Below, piece after piece: positions 8,602 to 17,244 of a stretch of DNA of 64,000 nt; within the stretch, counting starts at the first letter, position 1, and the number at the start of each line of letters is the position of its first letter. Source of the stretch: an uncultured Mesonia sp. GTDB lineage: Bacteria; Bacteroidota; Bacteroidia; Flavobacteriales; Flavobacteriaceae. Made by a program: the position numbers and the translations under genes. Where the stretch lies: NCBI GenBank assembly GCA_947494545.1, contig CANLVH010000011.1:38648-102647 (forward strand), written 5' to 3'. Below the pieces are notes generated by a model. It had not been told where the DNA came from. It made no database searches and saw only the letters and a program-made list of their open reading frames with translations.

Positions 8602-10176
8602 TTAGTCTTTTTTTCTACGTTTTTTAAAGAAACTAAAAGCAATTGCTATAACTACAGCAATAAGAAAATAAAAGAAGTAAGAAACCGGTTTGCCTTCGCC
8701 ACCAACCGTTGTAAACAATCGTTCCCAACGTATTTTATCAAAAAAGCCCTCGCCGTTGCTGTCCCAACTCATCCAGATAAATACAGGTTTTCCTACAATA
8801 TGATTTTGCGGTACAAAACCCCAATATCTACTATCTTCACTATTATGACGGTTATCTCCCATCATAAAGTAATAGTTTTGTTTGAAAGTATATTGCTTTA
8901 ATGGTTTTCCGTTAAGCTGAACTTGCTTTCCTTCAACAGTAATATTATTGTCAATATTCATTTCCCTGCCTTCATAAACTTCTATTATTCGGCGGTAAAA
9001 TGGTAGGGTTTCCGGGTTTATTTCTACGGTTTTTCCCTGCTGGGGAATATATAGCGGCCCTAGATTATCGGCATTCCAATTTACCAATTTACTGCTAGGA
9101 AATATTTGCGATTCGCTATTTCCTTCCGGATTGATAACTCGAGTAATAGATTTTACATTAGGATGGCTTTTAAAGTTTTTTACAGCTTCGTCACTCAACG
9201 CACTAAAATAATATTGACGATTTTCTTTATTTGCCCAGCCAACAGCACCGGTAATATCGTATCTCTTATACAAATATCTTAAATCAAAACCTTGGCCTTT
9301 GCCTTCTACAATATAAGAATATTGTGGTTTTGCCCTTTCGGGAAGTTCTAATTGTTGGTTGTTTATGTGTATTTTACCATCTTTAATAGAAAGCGAATCA
9401 CCGGGTAAACCTACAGCGCGTTTTACGTAATTAGATTTTTTGTCTATAGGTTTTATAAAACCTTTACCGGATTTGTCAAAAAACTTTTGCACGGTATCTA
9501 CCGGCCAGTTAAATACCACAATATCGTTACGTTCTACTTCTTCAAAACCAGGAAATCTAAAATAGGGGAGTTGTGGCCAATTGGTATACGATTTTGTGTT
9601 AATAATAGGAATAGTGTCGTGCACCATAGGAAACGCGACCGTGGTTTGTGGCGCGCGAGCCCCATAATTTAATTTACTTACAAAGAGAAAATCACCCACT
9701 AAAAGCGTTTTCTCTAAAGAGGAAGTAGGAATAGTAAAAGGCTGCACAAAATAAGTATGAACAATAGTTGCAGCAACTACTGCAAATAAAATAGAACTTA
9801 CCCACTCACCAACCTCTGTTCGTGGTTTTAAGCTTCTGTCTTCTATATAATTTACTTCTGCAGCATAATTTAAATAATACAAATAAAAGCCAAGTGATAA
9901 AACGGCCAACCAAGTATCTATAACTTTATGTTTGCCAAAACTACGAGCAGTTTCTACCCAAATAACCGGAAACATGACAAGGTTTACAATTGGTACAAAA
10001 AGTAAGATCGTCCACCACCAGGGTCTGTTTATAATTTTCATTAAAACTACCGCGTTGTATACAGGAATTATTGCTTCCCAAGGTTTTCTACCTGCTTTTT
10101 TATAGAGTTTCCAAGTTCCTAAAAAATGAATAACTTGAATTAGGAAGAAAAATAGAATCCATTGTGTGATTGTCAT
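8602..10176 (-). CDS. lepB: Signal peptidase I
   Basis: It cleaves signal peptides of exported proteins on the outer face of the inner membrane. At 524 residues it is long, as usual for Bacteroidota. An N-terminal multi-helix region (residues 1-105, with WEAIIPVYNAVVLMKI and VPIVNLV) precedes the anchor helix at about 124-142 and the peptidase S26 domain. Catalytic Ser153 is in IPTSSLEKTLLVGDFLFVSK and general-base Lys251 in YVKRAVGLPGDS. Box E (MMGDNRHNSEDSRYWGFVP) is near residue 440. A further C-terminal hydrophobic helix (FFYFLIAVVIAIAFSFF) ends in KKRRKKD. The gene sits between dapB and WbqC. Confidence 0.95.
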   Translation of the reverse strand: MTITQWILFFFLIQVIHFLGTWKLYKKAGRKPWEAIIPVYNAVVLMKIINRPWWWTILLFVPIVNLVMFPVIWVETARSFGKHKVIDTWLAVLSLGFYLYYLNYAAEVNYIEDRSLKPRTEVGEWVSSILFAVVAATIVHTYFVQPFTIPTSSLEKTLLVGDFLFVSKLNYGARAPQTTVAFPMVHDTIPIINTKSYTNWPQLPYFRFPGFEEVERNDIVVFNWPVDTVQKFFDKSGKGFIKPIDKKSNYVKRAVGLPGDSLSIKDGKIHINNQQLELPERAKPQYSYIVEGKGQGFDLRYLYKRYDITGAVGWANKENRQYYFSALSDEAVKNFKSHPNVKSITRVINPEGNSESQIFPSSKLVNWNADNLGPLYIPQQGKTVEINPETLPFYRRIIEVYEGREMNIDNNITVEGKQVQLNGKPLKQYTFKQNYYFMMGDNRHNSEDSRYWGFVPQNHIVGKPVFIWMSWDSNGEGFFDKIRWERLFTTVGGEGKPVSYFFYFLIAVVIAIAFSFFKKRRKKD

Positions 10177-10208
10177 GCTAGTTTATTTTTATCGTGATGT
10201 TTTTTGAC

Positions 10209-10928
10209 TTAGAGTTCTTGCAAACCCAAAACGTCTTTCATCGTATAAATACCTTTTTTATTTTTTAAATATTCGGCAGCAATAACTGCGCCCAAAGCAA
10301 AGCCTTCTCGAGAATGTGCTTCATGTTTGATTTCTATTGTGTCTAATTGAGATTGGTAAGCTACTGTATGAATACCAAAAACATTTGGCTCGCGTTTAGC
10401 TACAACCGGTAAGTTTTCTTCCCTTTTTTGTGGCATTTCTTCATACAATTTCCAATTTTTAAAATTGTTTTCTGCCAAAATATCTTCTGCTACGCTAATA
10501 GCAGTGCCGCTTGGTTTATCTGCTTTTTGGGTATGGTGCGTTTCTTCTATACCCGGATTATATTGCTCAAAATTTTTCATCATTTTGGCAAGTTGTTTAT
10601 TTAGATGAAAAAATAAATTAACCCCTAAACTAAAGTTAGAAGCATAGATAAAGCCGGTTTCATTTTCTTTGCAGAGTTTTGTAGCTTCTTCATAATTATC
10701 TAACCAACCTGTAGTGCCAGAAACCACCGGAACAGCGTTCTTAAAACAGGCTTTAAGATTGGCAAATGCAGCCTGTGGAGTGCTAAATTCTATAGCGCAA
10801 TCTGCTTTTTCCAAATCTTTTTTCTCGGGAGTACTGTCTAAACGGCAAACAATCTCATGACCTCTGTCTATTGCAATTTTCTCGATTGTTTTTCCCATTT
10901 TGCCGTAGCCTAGAATTGCAATATTCAT
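10209..10928 (-). CDS. dapB: 4-hydroxy-tetrahydrodipicolinate reductase
   Basis: It reduces hydroxy-tetrahydrodipicolinate with NAD(P)H in the lysine/diaminopimelate pathway. The 239 residues include the dinucleotide-binding start MNIAILGYGKMGKTIE, SGTTGW, and the catalytic block EETHHTQKADKPSGTAIS with the conserved His and Lys. AHSREGFALGAVIAAEYL is near the C-terminus. The start is four bases after the stop of the DUF5683 gene on the same strand. Confidence 0.97.
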   Translation of the reverse strand: MNIAILGYGKMGKTIEKIAIDRGHEIVCRLDSTPEKKDLEKADCAIEFSTPQAAFANLKACFKNAVPVVSGTTGWLDNYEEATKLCKENETGFIYASNFSLGVNLFFHLNKQLAKMMKNFEQYNPGIEETHHTQKADKPSGTAISVAEDILAENNFKNWKLYEEMPQKREENLPVVAKREPNVFGIHTVAYQSQLDTIEIKHEAHSREGFALGAVIAAEYLKNKKGIYTMKDVLGLQEL

Positions 10929-10932
10929 CTTT

Positions 10933-11517
10933 TTATAATTTTAGTTTAAACACTAAACCGTAATTGGCGCTGCCGGAAATTTCGTCAAACTCCATATTTG
11001 GTTTAAATGATAAATCTTCGCTTACGTTAAATTGGCTTAGGTGCGCATCTACGTTTGCTTCAATAATATTAAGTACATATATACCCACTGTAATAAGTAT
11101 AGACAATTCTTTATTGCGTCTAAATTGCTTTTGTGCTTCTATTAGAGATTTGGTGGACAAAACGCCCATAAATTCGTCGTCTTCGTAACCGGCCAATCTG
11201 CGTTTATAAGCATCGCGGTAACGGTGATACTCGTTATTGTTGTCTATAACAAAGTAAACTCCTGCTCCCAAAGCGCCATATACCAAAGGTATTTTCCAGT
11301 AACTACCATTATAAGCTTGTCCTAAGCCGGGTAAAACAGCCGAATAAAATGCAGCTTTTGCCGGAGATAAAGGATTGTAGGCTTCTCTTTGCTGAAGTTT
11401 TTCGGGTGTTGTGCTTTTTTGGTCCTTAACCACCAACGTATCCTGTTCTTGACTAAATAAAGAAGAGCAGGAAAAAATCAGAAAAATAATTGCTAGCAGC
11501 TTATTGTTCACCTTCAA
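10933..11517 (-). CDS. DUF5683 family exported protein
   Basis: 194 residues with an N-terminal signal peptide (LLAIIFLIFSCSSLFSQ) and then a DUF5683-like domain: LSPAKAAFYSAVLPGLGQAYNGSYWKIPLVYGALGAGVYFV. The frame opens with TTG at 11517, with a GTG six bases on; no ATG precedes the signal peptide, so the start is one of these. It overlaps the parB stop by 11-17 bases, implying coupled translation. The family recurs between parB and dapB in Flavobacteriia. Function is unknown; outer-membrane or periplasmic location is inferred. Confidence 0.82.
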   Translation of the reverse strand: MKVNNKLLAIIFLIFSCSSLFSQEQDTLVVKDQKSTTPEKLQQREAYNPLSPAKAAFYSAVLPGLGQAYNGSYWKIPLVYGALGAGVYFVIDNNNEYHRYRDAYKRRLAGYEDDEFMGVLSTKSLIEAQKQFRRNKELSILITVGIYVLNIIEANVDAHLSQFNVSEDLSFKPNMEFDEISGSANYGLVFKLKL

Positions 11518-12403
11518 TCAAGTTTTTTAAGCGTCTAAAATCTTCTTCCGAAGAAAACGGAATAATCACTTTTCCATTTCCTTTTTTATTTACTTTCACA
11601 TCTACTTTTGCTCCAAAGTAGTTAGAAAAATCCTTTTGTGCTTTATTAAAGGTTTTAGTATTGGTAGAAGTAGTTTCTTTTTTAGTAGCCTCTTTTTTTT
11701 GCTGTATAGAGCGAACTAGTTTTTCGGTTTCCCGAACAGAAAGTGCGTTGGCAATTACCTTTTCGTAAACAGAAAGTTGGTCTTCTAAATTTTCTATATT
11801 AATAAGTGCGCGACCGTGCCCCATACTTAAGAAACCATCGCGCATACCGGTTTGTATGATTGGGTCTAGTTTTAAAAGTCTTAAATAGTTGGCAATGGTA
11901 GAGCGGTTTTTGCCTATACGCTCGCTCATTTGCTCTTGGGTTAAATCTATTTCGTCTAACAAACGTTGGTATGATAAAGCAATTTCTATAGGATCTAAAT
12001 CTTGGCGCTGAATGTTTTCTACCAAGGCCATTTCTAACGATTCTTGATCGTTTGCAATACGAATATACGCCGGGATAGTTTTTAAGCCAACCAATTTAGA
12101 AGCGCGATACCGCCGCTCTCCCGATACTAATTGGTATTTATTAAAATCTATTTTTCTTACGGTAATAGGTTGTATAACGCCAAGTTCTTTTATAGAGGAA
12201 GCTAATTCTTGTAAAGCTTCTTCATTAAAACTGGTACGCGGTTGAAATGGATTTACTTCTATTGCTTCTATCTCCAGTTCTACAATATTGCCTACTACTT
12301 TATCGGCGTTTTTATCTTTGGCAGATTGTATGTCGTTGTCGGGATCCTTCAGTAAAGCCGATAATCCGCGACCTAATGCTTGTTTTTTTGTTGCCTTCGC
12401 CAT
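11501..12403 (-). CDS. parB: Chromosome-partitioning protein ParB
   Basis: ParB/Spo0J is a CTP-dependent DNA clamp that binds parS and works with ParA in chromosome segregation. The 300 residues contain GRGLSALL at the N-terminus, the ParB/Srx domain (NPFQPRTSF, GVIQPITVRK, LVSGERRYRASKLVGL), the helix-turn-helix (LTQEQMSERIGKNRSTIANYLRLLKL) and a C-terminal dimerisation domain. No canonical parS (TGTTTCACGTGAAACA-type) is visible in the window. It is five bases downstream of parA. Confidence 0.97.
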   Translation of the reverse strand: MAKATKKQALGRGLSALLKDPDNDIQSAKDKNADKVVGNIVELEIEAIEVNPFQPRTSFNEEALQELASSIKELGVIQPITVRKIDFNKYQLVSGERRYRASKLVGLKTIPAYIRIANDQESLEMALVENIQRQDLDPIEIALSYQRLLDEIDLTQEQMSERIGKNRSTIANYLRLLKLDPIIQTGMRDGFLSMGHGRALINIENLEDQLSVYEKVIANALSVRETEKLVRSIQQKKEATKKETTSTNTKTFNKAQKDFSNYFGAKVDVKVNKKGNGKVIIPFSSEEDFRRLKNLIEGEQ

Positions 12404-12408
12404 AATTC

Positions 12409-13173
12409 CTACTTGTTTTTCTTGATAATTTCTTCTGCCAAACTTAAATAATTACTGGCTCCTCTGCTTGCTGCATCATAATTAATAATGCTTTCTCCAT
12501 AACTTGGCGCTTCGCTTAACCTCACATTACGTTGTATAATAGTTTCAAAAACCATTTGATCAAAATGTTTTTTTACTTCGTCTACCACTTGGTTAGAAAG
12601 ACGCAACCTAGAATCGTACATAGTAAGCAACAAGCCTTCTATATCTAATTTTTGGTTATGTAATTTTTGCACACTTTTAATGGTGTTTAAAAGTTTCCCT
12701 AAACCTTCTAGTGCAAAATATTCACATTGTATAGGTATTACAACAGAGTCTGCAGCTGTAAGTGCGTTTAAGGTTAGCAAACCTAAAGAAGGCGCGCAAT
12801 CTATCAAAATAAAATCGTATAAATCCCGCAACTCTTTTACAGCATTGCGTAGCATAGATTCTCTTTTATCTTGGTCTACCAATTCTATTTCTATAGCAAC
12901 AAGATCTATGTGTGCCGGTATTATATCTACATTAGGAGAATTGGTAGAGAGAATGGCATCTTGTGCTTTTTGGGTGTGCTCCAGTAATTGGTAGGTACCC
13001 AATTCTACATTTTCTACATCAATTCCCAATCCGGAGGTTGCATTGGCCTGCGGATCTGCGTCTATTAGTAAAACTTTCTTTTCTAAAACCCCTAAGGATG
13101 CGGCCAGATTTACGGAAGTAGTTGTTTTGCCTACCCCTCCTTTTTGATTAGCAATTGCAATGATTTTACCCAT
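12409..13173 (-). CDS. parA: Chromosome-partitioning ATPase ParA
   Basis: A Walker-type ATPase of 254 residues that partners ParB. The deviant Walker A KGGVGKTT is at about residues 11-18, Walker A' is in LLIDADPQANATSGLG, and Walker B is in DFILIDCAPSLGLLTLNAL. PIQCEYFALEGLGKLL and GESIINYDAASRGASNY are typical of chromosomal Soj/ParA. It is probably the first gene of the parA-parB-DUF5683-dapB-lepB-WbqC run. The 81-base upstream gap holds two TTATCAAC(A/T) sequences, discussed among rejected items. Confidence 0.97.
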   Translation of the reverse strand: MGKIIAIANQKGGVGKTTTSVNLAASLGVLEKKVLLIDADPQANATSGLGIDVENVELGTYQLLEHTQKAQDAILSTNSPNVDIIPAHIDLVAIEIELVDQDKRESMLRNAVKELRDLYDFILIDCAPSLGLLTLNALTAADSVVIPIQCEYFALEGLGKLLNTIKSVQKLHNQKLDIEGLLLTMYDSRLRLSNQVVDEVKKHFDQMVFETIIQRNVRLSEAPSYGESIINYDAASRGASNYLSLAEEIIKKNK

Positions 13174-13254
13174 TAAGCTTGATTAAATTTTTGAGAGTAA
13201 AAATACAATTAATTATTCCAATTGAAAACCCAATTTATCAACAGCTTTATCAAC

Positions 13255-14136
13255 TTATTTTTTTCTTCTTTTTTTAACCATTTCTTCCAGCTCATCCCAC
13301 ATTTCTTCCGGCAAATCTTCCAGTAAATTAAACTGTCCGGCACCTTTTAGCCATTCGCCACCGTCTATGGTAATTACTTCACCATTAATGTAAGCGGCAT
13401 AGTCAGAAATTAAATAGGCTGCTAAGTTGGCTAACTCTTGGTGTTCTCCTACCCGTTGTAACGGAACTTTTTTGGCTAAATCAAATTTATCTTTTAAATC
13501 GCCCGGTAAAAGTCTATCCCAAGCGCCTTTTGTAGGGAATGGTCCCGGTGCAATTGCGTTAAAACGTATGCCATATTTAGCCCACTCAACAGCTAAACTT
13601 CGTGTTAATGCTAAAACTCCCGCCTTTGCAGTTGCAGATGGTACTACATAAGCAGAGCCCGTCCAAGCGTAGGTAGTTACAATATTCAATACAGTTTTGT
13701 TTTCTTCTTTATTATCTATCCAATGTTTTCCAAAAGCTAAAGTGCAGTTTTTACTACCTTTTAAAACAATATCTATAATGGTATCAAAAGCGCTTGCAGA
13801 AAGTCTTTCTGTAGGAAAAATAAAGTTGCCTGCGGCATTATTGAGTAAAACATCTACGCTTCCCATTTTTTCTACAGCTTGGTCGCGCATTTTTTCTACT
13901 TCTTCATAATTTCTAACATCACAAGCAATAGGAAAACATTTTCCGCCGGTAGCTTCTTCCAGTTCTTTAGCGGCTTTTTCTAGTTTTTCTAAATTGCGAG
14001 AGGTTATTACCACTTTAGCACCCAATTCTAAAAAATATTGTGTCATAGATTTGCCTAAGCCGCTACCACCACCGGTTACCACGATGTTTTTAGATTTTAA
14101 GGCATTGTTTTGCAATAAAGATTTTGTATATTCCAT
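13255..14136 (-). CDS. 2,4-dienoyl-CoA reductase-like SDR oxidoreductase
   Basis: The start is ATG 14136 (MEYTKSLLQNNALKSKNIVV), giving 293 residues. The longer frame upstream lacks family similarity and crosses the nirK promoter. The Rossmann motif VTGGGSGLGKS and NNAAGNF are present. The usual SDR Tyr-x3-Lys is replaced by the pattern VVPSATAKAGVLALTRSLAVEW, followed by YGIRFNAIAPGPFPTKGAW. This matches the DECR/peroxisomal 2,4-dienoyl-CoA reductase subgroup, in which Ser and Lys stand at these positions. A role in unsaturated fatty acid oxidation is likely by family. It is divergent from nirK. Confidence 0.88.
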   Translation of the reverse strand: MEYTKSLLQNNALKSKNIVVTGGGSGLGKSMTQYFLELGAKVVITSRNLEKLEKAAKELEEATGGKCFPIACDVRNYEEVEKMRDQAVEKMGSVDVLLNNAAGNFIFPTERLSASAFDTIIDIVLKGSKNCTLAFGKHWIDNKEENKTVLNIVTTYAWTGSAYVVPSATAKAGVLALTRSLAVEWAKYGIRFNAIAPGPFPTKGAWDRLLPGDLKDKFDLAKKVPLQRVGEHQELANLAAYLISDYAAYINGEVITIDGGEWLKGAGQFNLLEDLPEEMWDELEEMVKKRRKK

Positions 14137-14209
14137 CTTTTTTAAGGTAAAGGTAGGATTTTTGTTTATAAAATGACGGATTTTACGAAAGTAAGTTACT
14201 GCCAAAAAA

Positions 14210-14274
14210 ATGTTACGAAATGTAGCATATATGACAATCCTCATAATTCAGACAATATTGTCCTATTATATTTG
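14210..14274 (+). promoter_or_regulatory. nirK promoter with two palindromes
   Basis: A -7 element TATATTTG (TAnnTTTG) lies at 14267-14274, 36 bases before the nirK ATG. No TTTG stands at -33, which suits an activator-dependent promoter. Two dyads flank that position. The first is a 19-base imperfect palindrome at 14210-14228 (ATGTTAC-GAAAT-GTAGCAT, six of seven arm bases paired), about 60 bases upstream of the inferred transcription start. The second is a perfect 12-base palindrome GACAATATTGTC at 14251-14262, between -33 and -7. The first is placed like an activator site and the second like a repressor site. The cognate regulator is not in the window. Confidence 0.5.
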
Positions 14275-14310
14275 TACCAGTATTTTACGTTAATCAATAA
14301 ATTATTTAAT

Positions 14311-15780
14311 ATGGGCACACCAAAACTTTTTAGCACACCTTTTAAAGCTATTATGCTTTTTTCTTTTTTCGCATTTACAGTAGCTTGTAAATCGGATAAA
14401 TCCAATGATAAGTCTTATACAAATCCAGAAGACATAAAAGTAGATTTAGAAATGCAGGCAGAATTAACTGCTCCGCCACACGTTCCAAAACCAACTGCAG
14501 ATAGAAAAGCAAAACGCTTGGTTGTAGATATGGAAATTTTAGAAGAAACCGGCACAATGACAGATGGGGTAGATTATGTATATTGGACGTTTGACGGTAC
14601 CGTTCCTGGTAGCTTTATCAGAACCAAAATTGGAGACGAAATAGAGTTTCACTTAAAAAATCACCCAGACAATAAATTACCGCATAATATAGATTTACAC
14701 GCGGTGAACGGTCCGGGTGGTGGCGCAGTTTCTTCTTTTGTAGCTCCCGGACACGAAATTGTTTTCTCTTTTAAAGTTCTTAACCCAGGTTTATATGTAT
14801 ATCACTGTGCAACAGCACCGGTTGGTATGCACATTGCAAACGGTATGTACGGGTTAATATTGGTAGAGCCGGAAGAAGGTTTAGAACCTGTAGATCGCGA
14901 ATATTACATTATGCAAGGAGATTTTTATACAAAAGGAGATTTTGGAGAACCAGGATTACAACCTTTTGATATGAAAAAAGCCATTGAAGAAGACGCAGAT
15001 TATGTAGTATTTAACGGGAAAGTTGGCTCTATGACGGGAGAAAATGCTTTGCCGGCAAAAGTTGGCGAAACCGTACGATTATATGTTGGTAATGGTGGAC
15101 CAAACTTGGTTTCCAGTTTTCACGTTATTGGCGAAATCTTTGACAAGGTACACGTAGAAGGAGGAGATTTAATAAATGAAAATGTACAAACTACCCTTAT
15201 TCCGGCAGGTGGCGCAGCCATTGTAGAATTTAAAATAGACGCTCCGGGAGAATATATCTTAGTAGACCACTCTATATTTAGAGCCTTTAACAAAGGAGCA
15301 CTGGCGCAAATACAAGCAACCGGAAGAGATAACGAAAAAGTGTACGCCGGTACTATTCAAGAAGGAGTTTATTTGCCAGAAGGTGGTTCTATTCAAGAAA
15401 TGCCGGTAGACGAAGAAGCGGTAGAAAGATCTAAGCCACCTAAAGTATTATCTTTAGACCAGAAATTAGAATTAGGAAAAACCGTTTACGGAAGAACGTG
15501 TTTTGCTTGTCACCAATCAGAAGGACAAGGTATACCTAATGCTTTCCCTCCTTTGGCTAACGCAGATTATTTAAATGCAGACGTAGAGCGAGCTATAGAT
15601 ATTGTATTACACGGTAAAACCGGTGAGATTACCGTTAACGGCGAAACCTATAACAGTGTTATGACCGCTCAAAACTTAAGCGACAGAGAAGCTGCAGCCG
15701 TATTAACCTATGTTTACAACAATTGGGATAATAACGGAACTGAAGTTACCGAAGAAATGGTAAAAGCTCGTCGTAAATAA
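14311..15780 (+). CDS. nirK: Copper nitrite reductase with C-terminal cytochrome c domain
   Basis: It reduces nitrite to nitric oxide. I start it at ATG 14311, which gives a lipoprotein signal ending AFTVAC (Cys26); longer frames upstream read through the promoter. The two-cupredoxin domain carries type 1 copper ligands His125, Cys166, His174 and Met179, type 2 ligands His130 and His165 with a later His in SSFHVIGE, and the catalytic Asp128. After the NirK domain a roughly 100-residue class I cytochrome c domain holds the heme motif CFACH at 397-401 and a likely axial Met in YNSVMTAQNLS. The fused heme domain probably delivers electrons to the type 1 site. 489 residues; nirV and SCO genes follow on the same strand. 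Confidence 0.96.
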   Translation: MGTPKLFSTPFKAIMLFSFFAFTVACKSDKSNDKSYTNPEDIKVDLEMQAELTAPPHVPKPTADRKAKRLVVDMEILEETGTMTDGVDYVYWTFDGTVPGSFIRTKIGDEIEFHLKNHPDNKLPHNIDLHAVNGPGGGAVSSFVAPGHEIVFSFKVLNPGLYVYHCATAPVGMHIANGMYGLILVEPEEGLEPVDREYYIMQGDFYTKGDFGEPGLQPFDMKKAIEEDADYVVFNGKVGSMTGENALPAKVGETVRLYVGNGGPNLVSSFHVIGEIFDKVHVEGGDLINENVQTTLIPAGGAAIVEFKIDAPGEYILVDHSIFRAFNKGALAQIQATGRDNEKVYAGTIQEGVYLPEGGSIQEMPVDEEAVERSKPPKVLSLDQKLELGKTVYGRTCFACHQSEGQGIPNAFPPLANADYLNADVERAIDIVLHGKTGEITVNGETYNSVMTAQNLSDREAAAVLTYVYNNWDNNGTEVTEEMVKARRK

Positions 15781-15823
15781 TAAATTAAAGTAAGTAAAGT
15801 AATAACTATAAATTATAAAAGCC

Positions 15824-16621
15824 ATGTTTTTCAAGAATGCAGTAGGGTGTTTGGTTTTAATTGTTTCATTTTTGGCACATGCTCAAAAGGAAAGCATGGC
15901 TATTATAGAAAAAGGTAGTTACGTTCCACTTTACGGAAGAGACTCCGTTCAAGTAGATGTAGAGCAATTTGCAATAGACGTTTACCCGGTTACCAATGCA
16001 GATTTTAAAGAATTTGTAAAAGAATATCCGGAGTGGAGAAAATCTAATGTAAAAGCTTTATTTGCAGACTCTAATTACCTTAGACATTGGAAAAATGATT
16101 TGCAGCTTAAGGAAGAAGAACTACCCAACGCACCGGTTACCAATGTATCTTATTTTGCTGCAAAAAAATATTGCGAGTGTCAAGGCAAACGTTTACCAAC
16201 TTTAGACGAGTGGGAATATGTGGCTATGGCAGATGAAAATACACCAGATGCCCGCATAAAAGATGCCTATAATGAGTTTATTTTAAGCTGGTACGAAAAA
16301 CCTGCTACTTTTAATAACGAGATAGGCAGTACGTTTAAAAACTATTGGGGCGTTTACGATATGCACGGTTTAGTATGGGAGTGGACTTCAGACTTTAATT
16401 CGGTTTTAATCTCCGGAGAATCTCGAAGAGATGTAGATGAAGACAACAATCTTTTTTGCGGTAGTGCAGCCATTGGCTCTTCAGATTTAATGAATTATGC
16501 AGCCTTTATGCGCTACGCTTTCCGCGGAAGCATAAAAGCAAATTATGCTATGCGAACCTTAGGTTTTAGATGTGCAGAAACAATTGACAAATCAACAGAA
16601 GAAAAAAATGAAAACTTATAA
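15824..16621 (+). CDS. nirV: NirV-like SUMF1/FGE-domain protein
   Basis: 265 residues with an N-terminal signal peptide ending near FLAHAQ and a formylglycine-generating-enzyme-like (SUMF1) domain: FAIDVYPVTNADFKEFV, PVTNVSYFAAKKYCECQGKRLPTLDEWEY, YDMHGLVWEWTSDFN and the terminal MRTLGFRCA. NirV proteins of this fold are encoded next to nirK in many denitrifiers, but their biochemical role is not established. It lies 43 bases after nirK and overlaps the start of the SCO gene by 14 bases. One CTTTACGGAA and one TTCCGCGGAA copy lie within it. Confidence 0.9.
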   Translation: MFFKNAVGCLVLIVSFLAHAQKESMAIIEKGSYVPLYGRDSVQVDVEQFAIDVYPVTNADFKEFVKEYPEWRKSNVKALFADSNYLRHWKNDLQLKEEELPNAPVTNVSYFAAKKYCECQGKRLPTLDEWEYVAMADENTPDARIKDAYNEFILSWYEKPATFNNEIGSTFKNYWGVYDMHGLVWEWTSDFNSVLISGESRRDVDEDNNLFCGSAAIGSSDLMNYAAFMRYAFRGSIKANYAMRTLGFRCAETIDKSTEEKNENL

Positions 16622-17228
16622 CTATTTACTAATCGTTCTTTTATTAAGTCTATTTGCGTGCAAAACCGAAGGAGAAAAAGACGTCTCTGAGAACACCACG
16701 CCAAAACCTGAAGTAGAAGAAACCACAGACGAGTTACCCGGTCTATCTATTTATAATTTGCCTACTACTTGGACAAACCAAGATGGGGAAGAAATACAGC
16801 TAGAAGATTTAAAAGGAGATGTTTTGGTAATGGTTATGATTTATACTTCCTGCAAAGCCGCTTGCCCACGGTTAGTAGCAGATATGCGTAATATTCATAA
16901 AAAAGTATCAGACAAAGCTAACAAAAACACCAAATACGTATTTGTAAGTATAGATCCGGAGACAGATACGCCAGAGCGTCTTAAAGCTTTCGCGGAAGAA
17001 AATGAAATGGATAGTGATGAGTATTTGTTTTTACGTGGTACAAAAGAAGACACTCGGGAATTTGCCGCAGTTTTGGCGGTGAGTTATAAAAGTATTTCGC
17101 CTATAGATTTTTCGCACTCTAATATTATTAGTGTGTTTGATCAGCAAGGCGTTATGCAACACCAAAAAGAAGGCTTAGGAGAAGACGATTCTAAAACCGT
17201 AAAAGCAATTGAAGATTTAGCTAACTAA
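16608..17228 (+). CDS. SCO1/SenC family copper-chaperone lipoprotein
   Basis: The start is ATG 16608, giving a 206-residue lipoprotein (signal ending LLSLFAC). The thioredoxin-like SCO domain has the copper-binding CxxxC in YTSCKAACPRLV and the conserved His in DFSHSNIISVFD, plus FVSIDPETDTPERLKAF. SCO proteins deliver copper to, or maintain thiols of, copper enzymes such as cytochrome oxidase. Placed third in the nirK-nirV unit, it may serve maturation of NirK copper sites; that is inference from position. Confidence 0.93.
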   Translation: MKTYNYLLIVLLLSLFACKTEGEKDVSENTTPKPEVEETTDELPGLSIYNLPTTWTNQDGEEIQLEDLKGDVLVMVMIYTSCKAACPRLVADMRNIHKKVSDKANKNTKYVFVSIDPETDTPERLKAFAEENEMDSDEYLFLRGTKEDTREFAAVLAVSYKSISPIDFSHSNIISVFDQQGVMQHQKEGLGEDDSKTVKAIEDLAN

Positions 17229-17244
17229 TTAAAGTTTTCGCGGC

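Noticed and set aside
13236..13258. TTATCAACA and TTATCAACT next to parA, resembling DnaA boxes
   Set aside because: They differ from TTATCCACA at a key position, only two occur, and there is no AT-rich unwinding region or dnaA/dnaN; not enough for an origin call.
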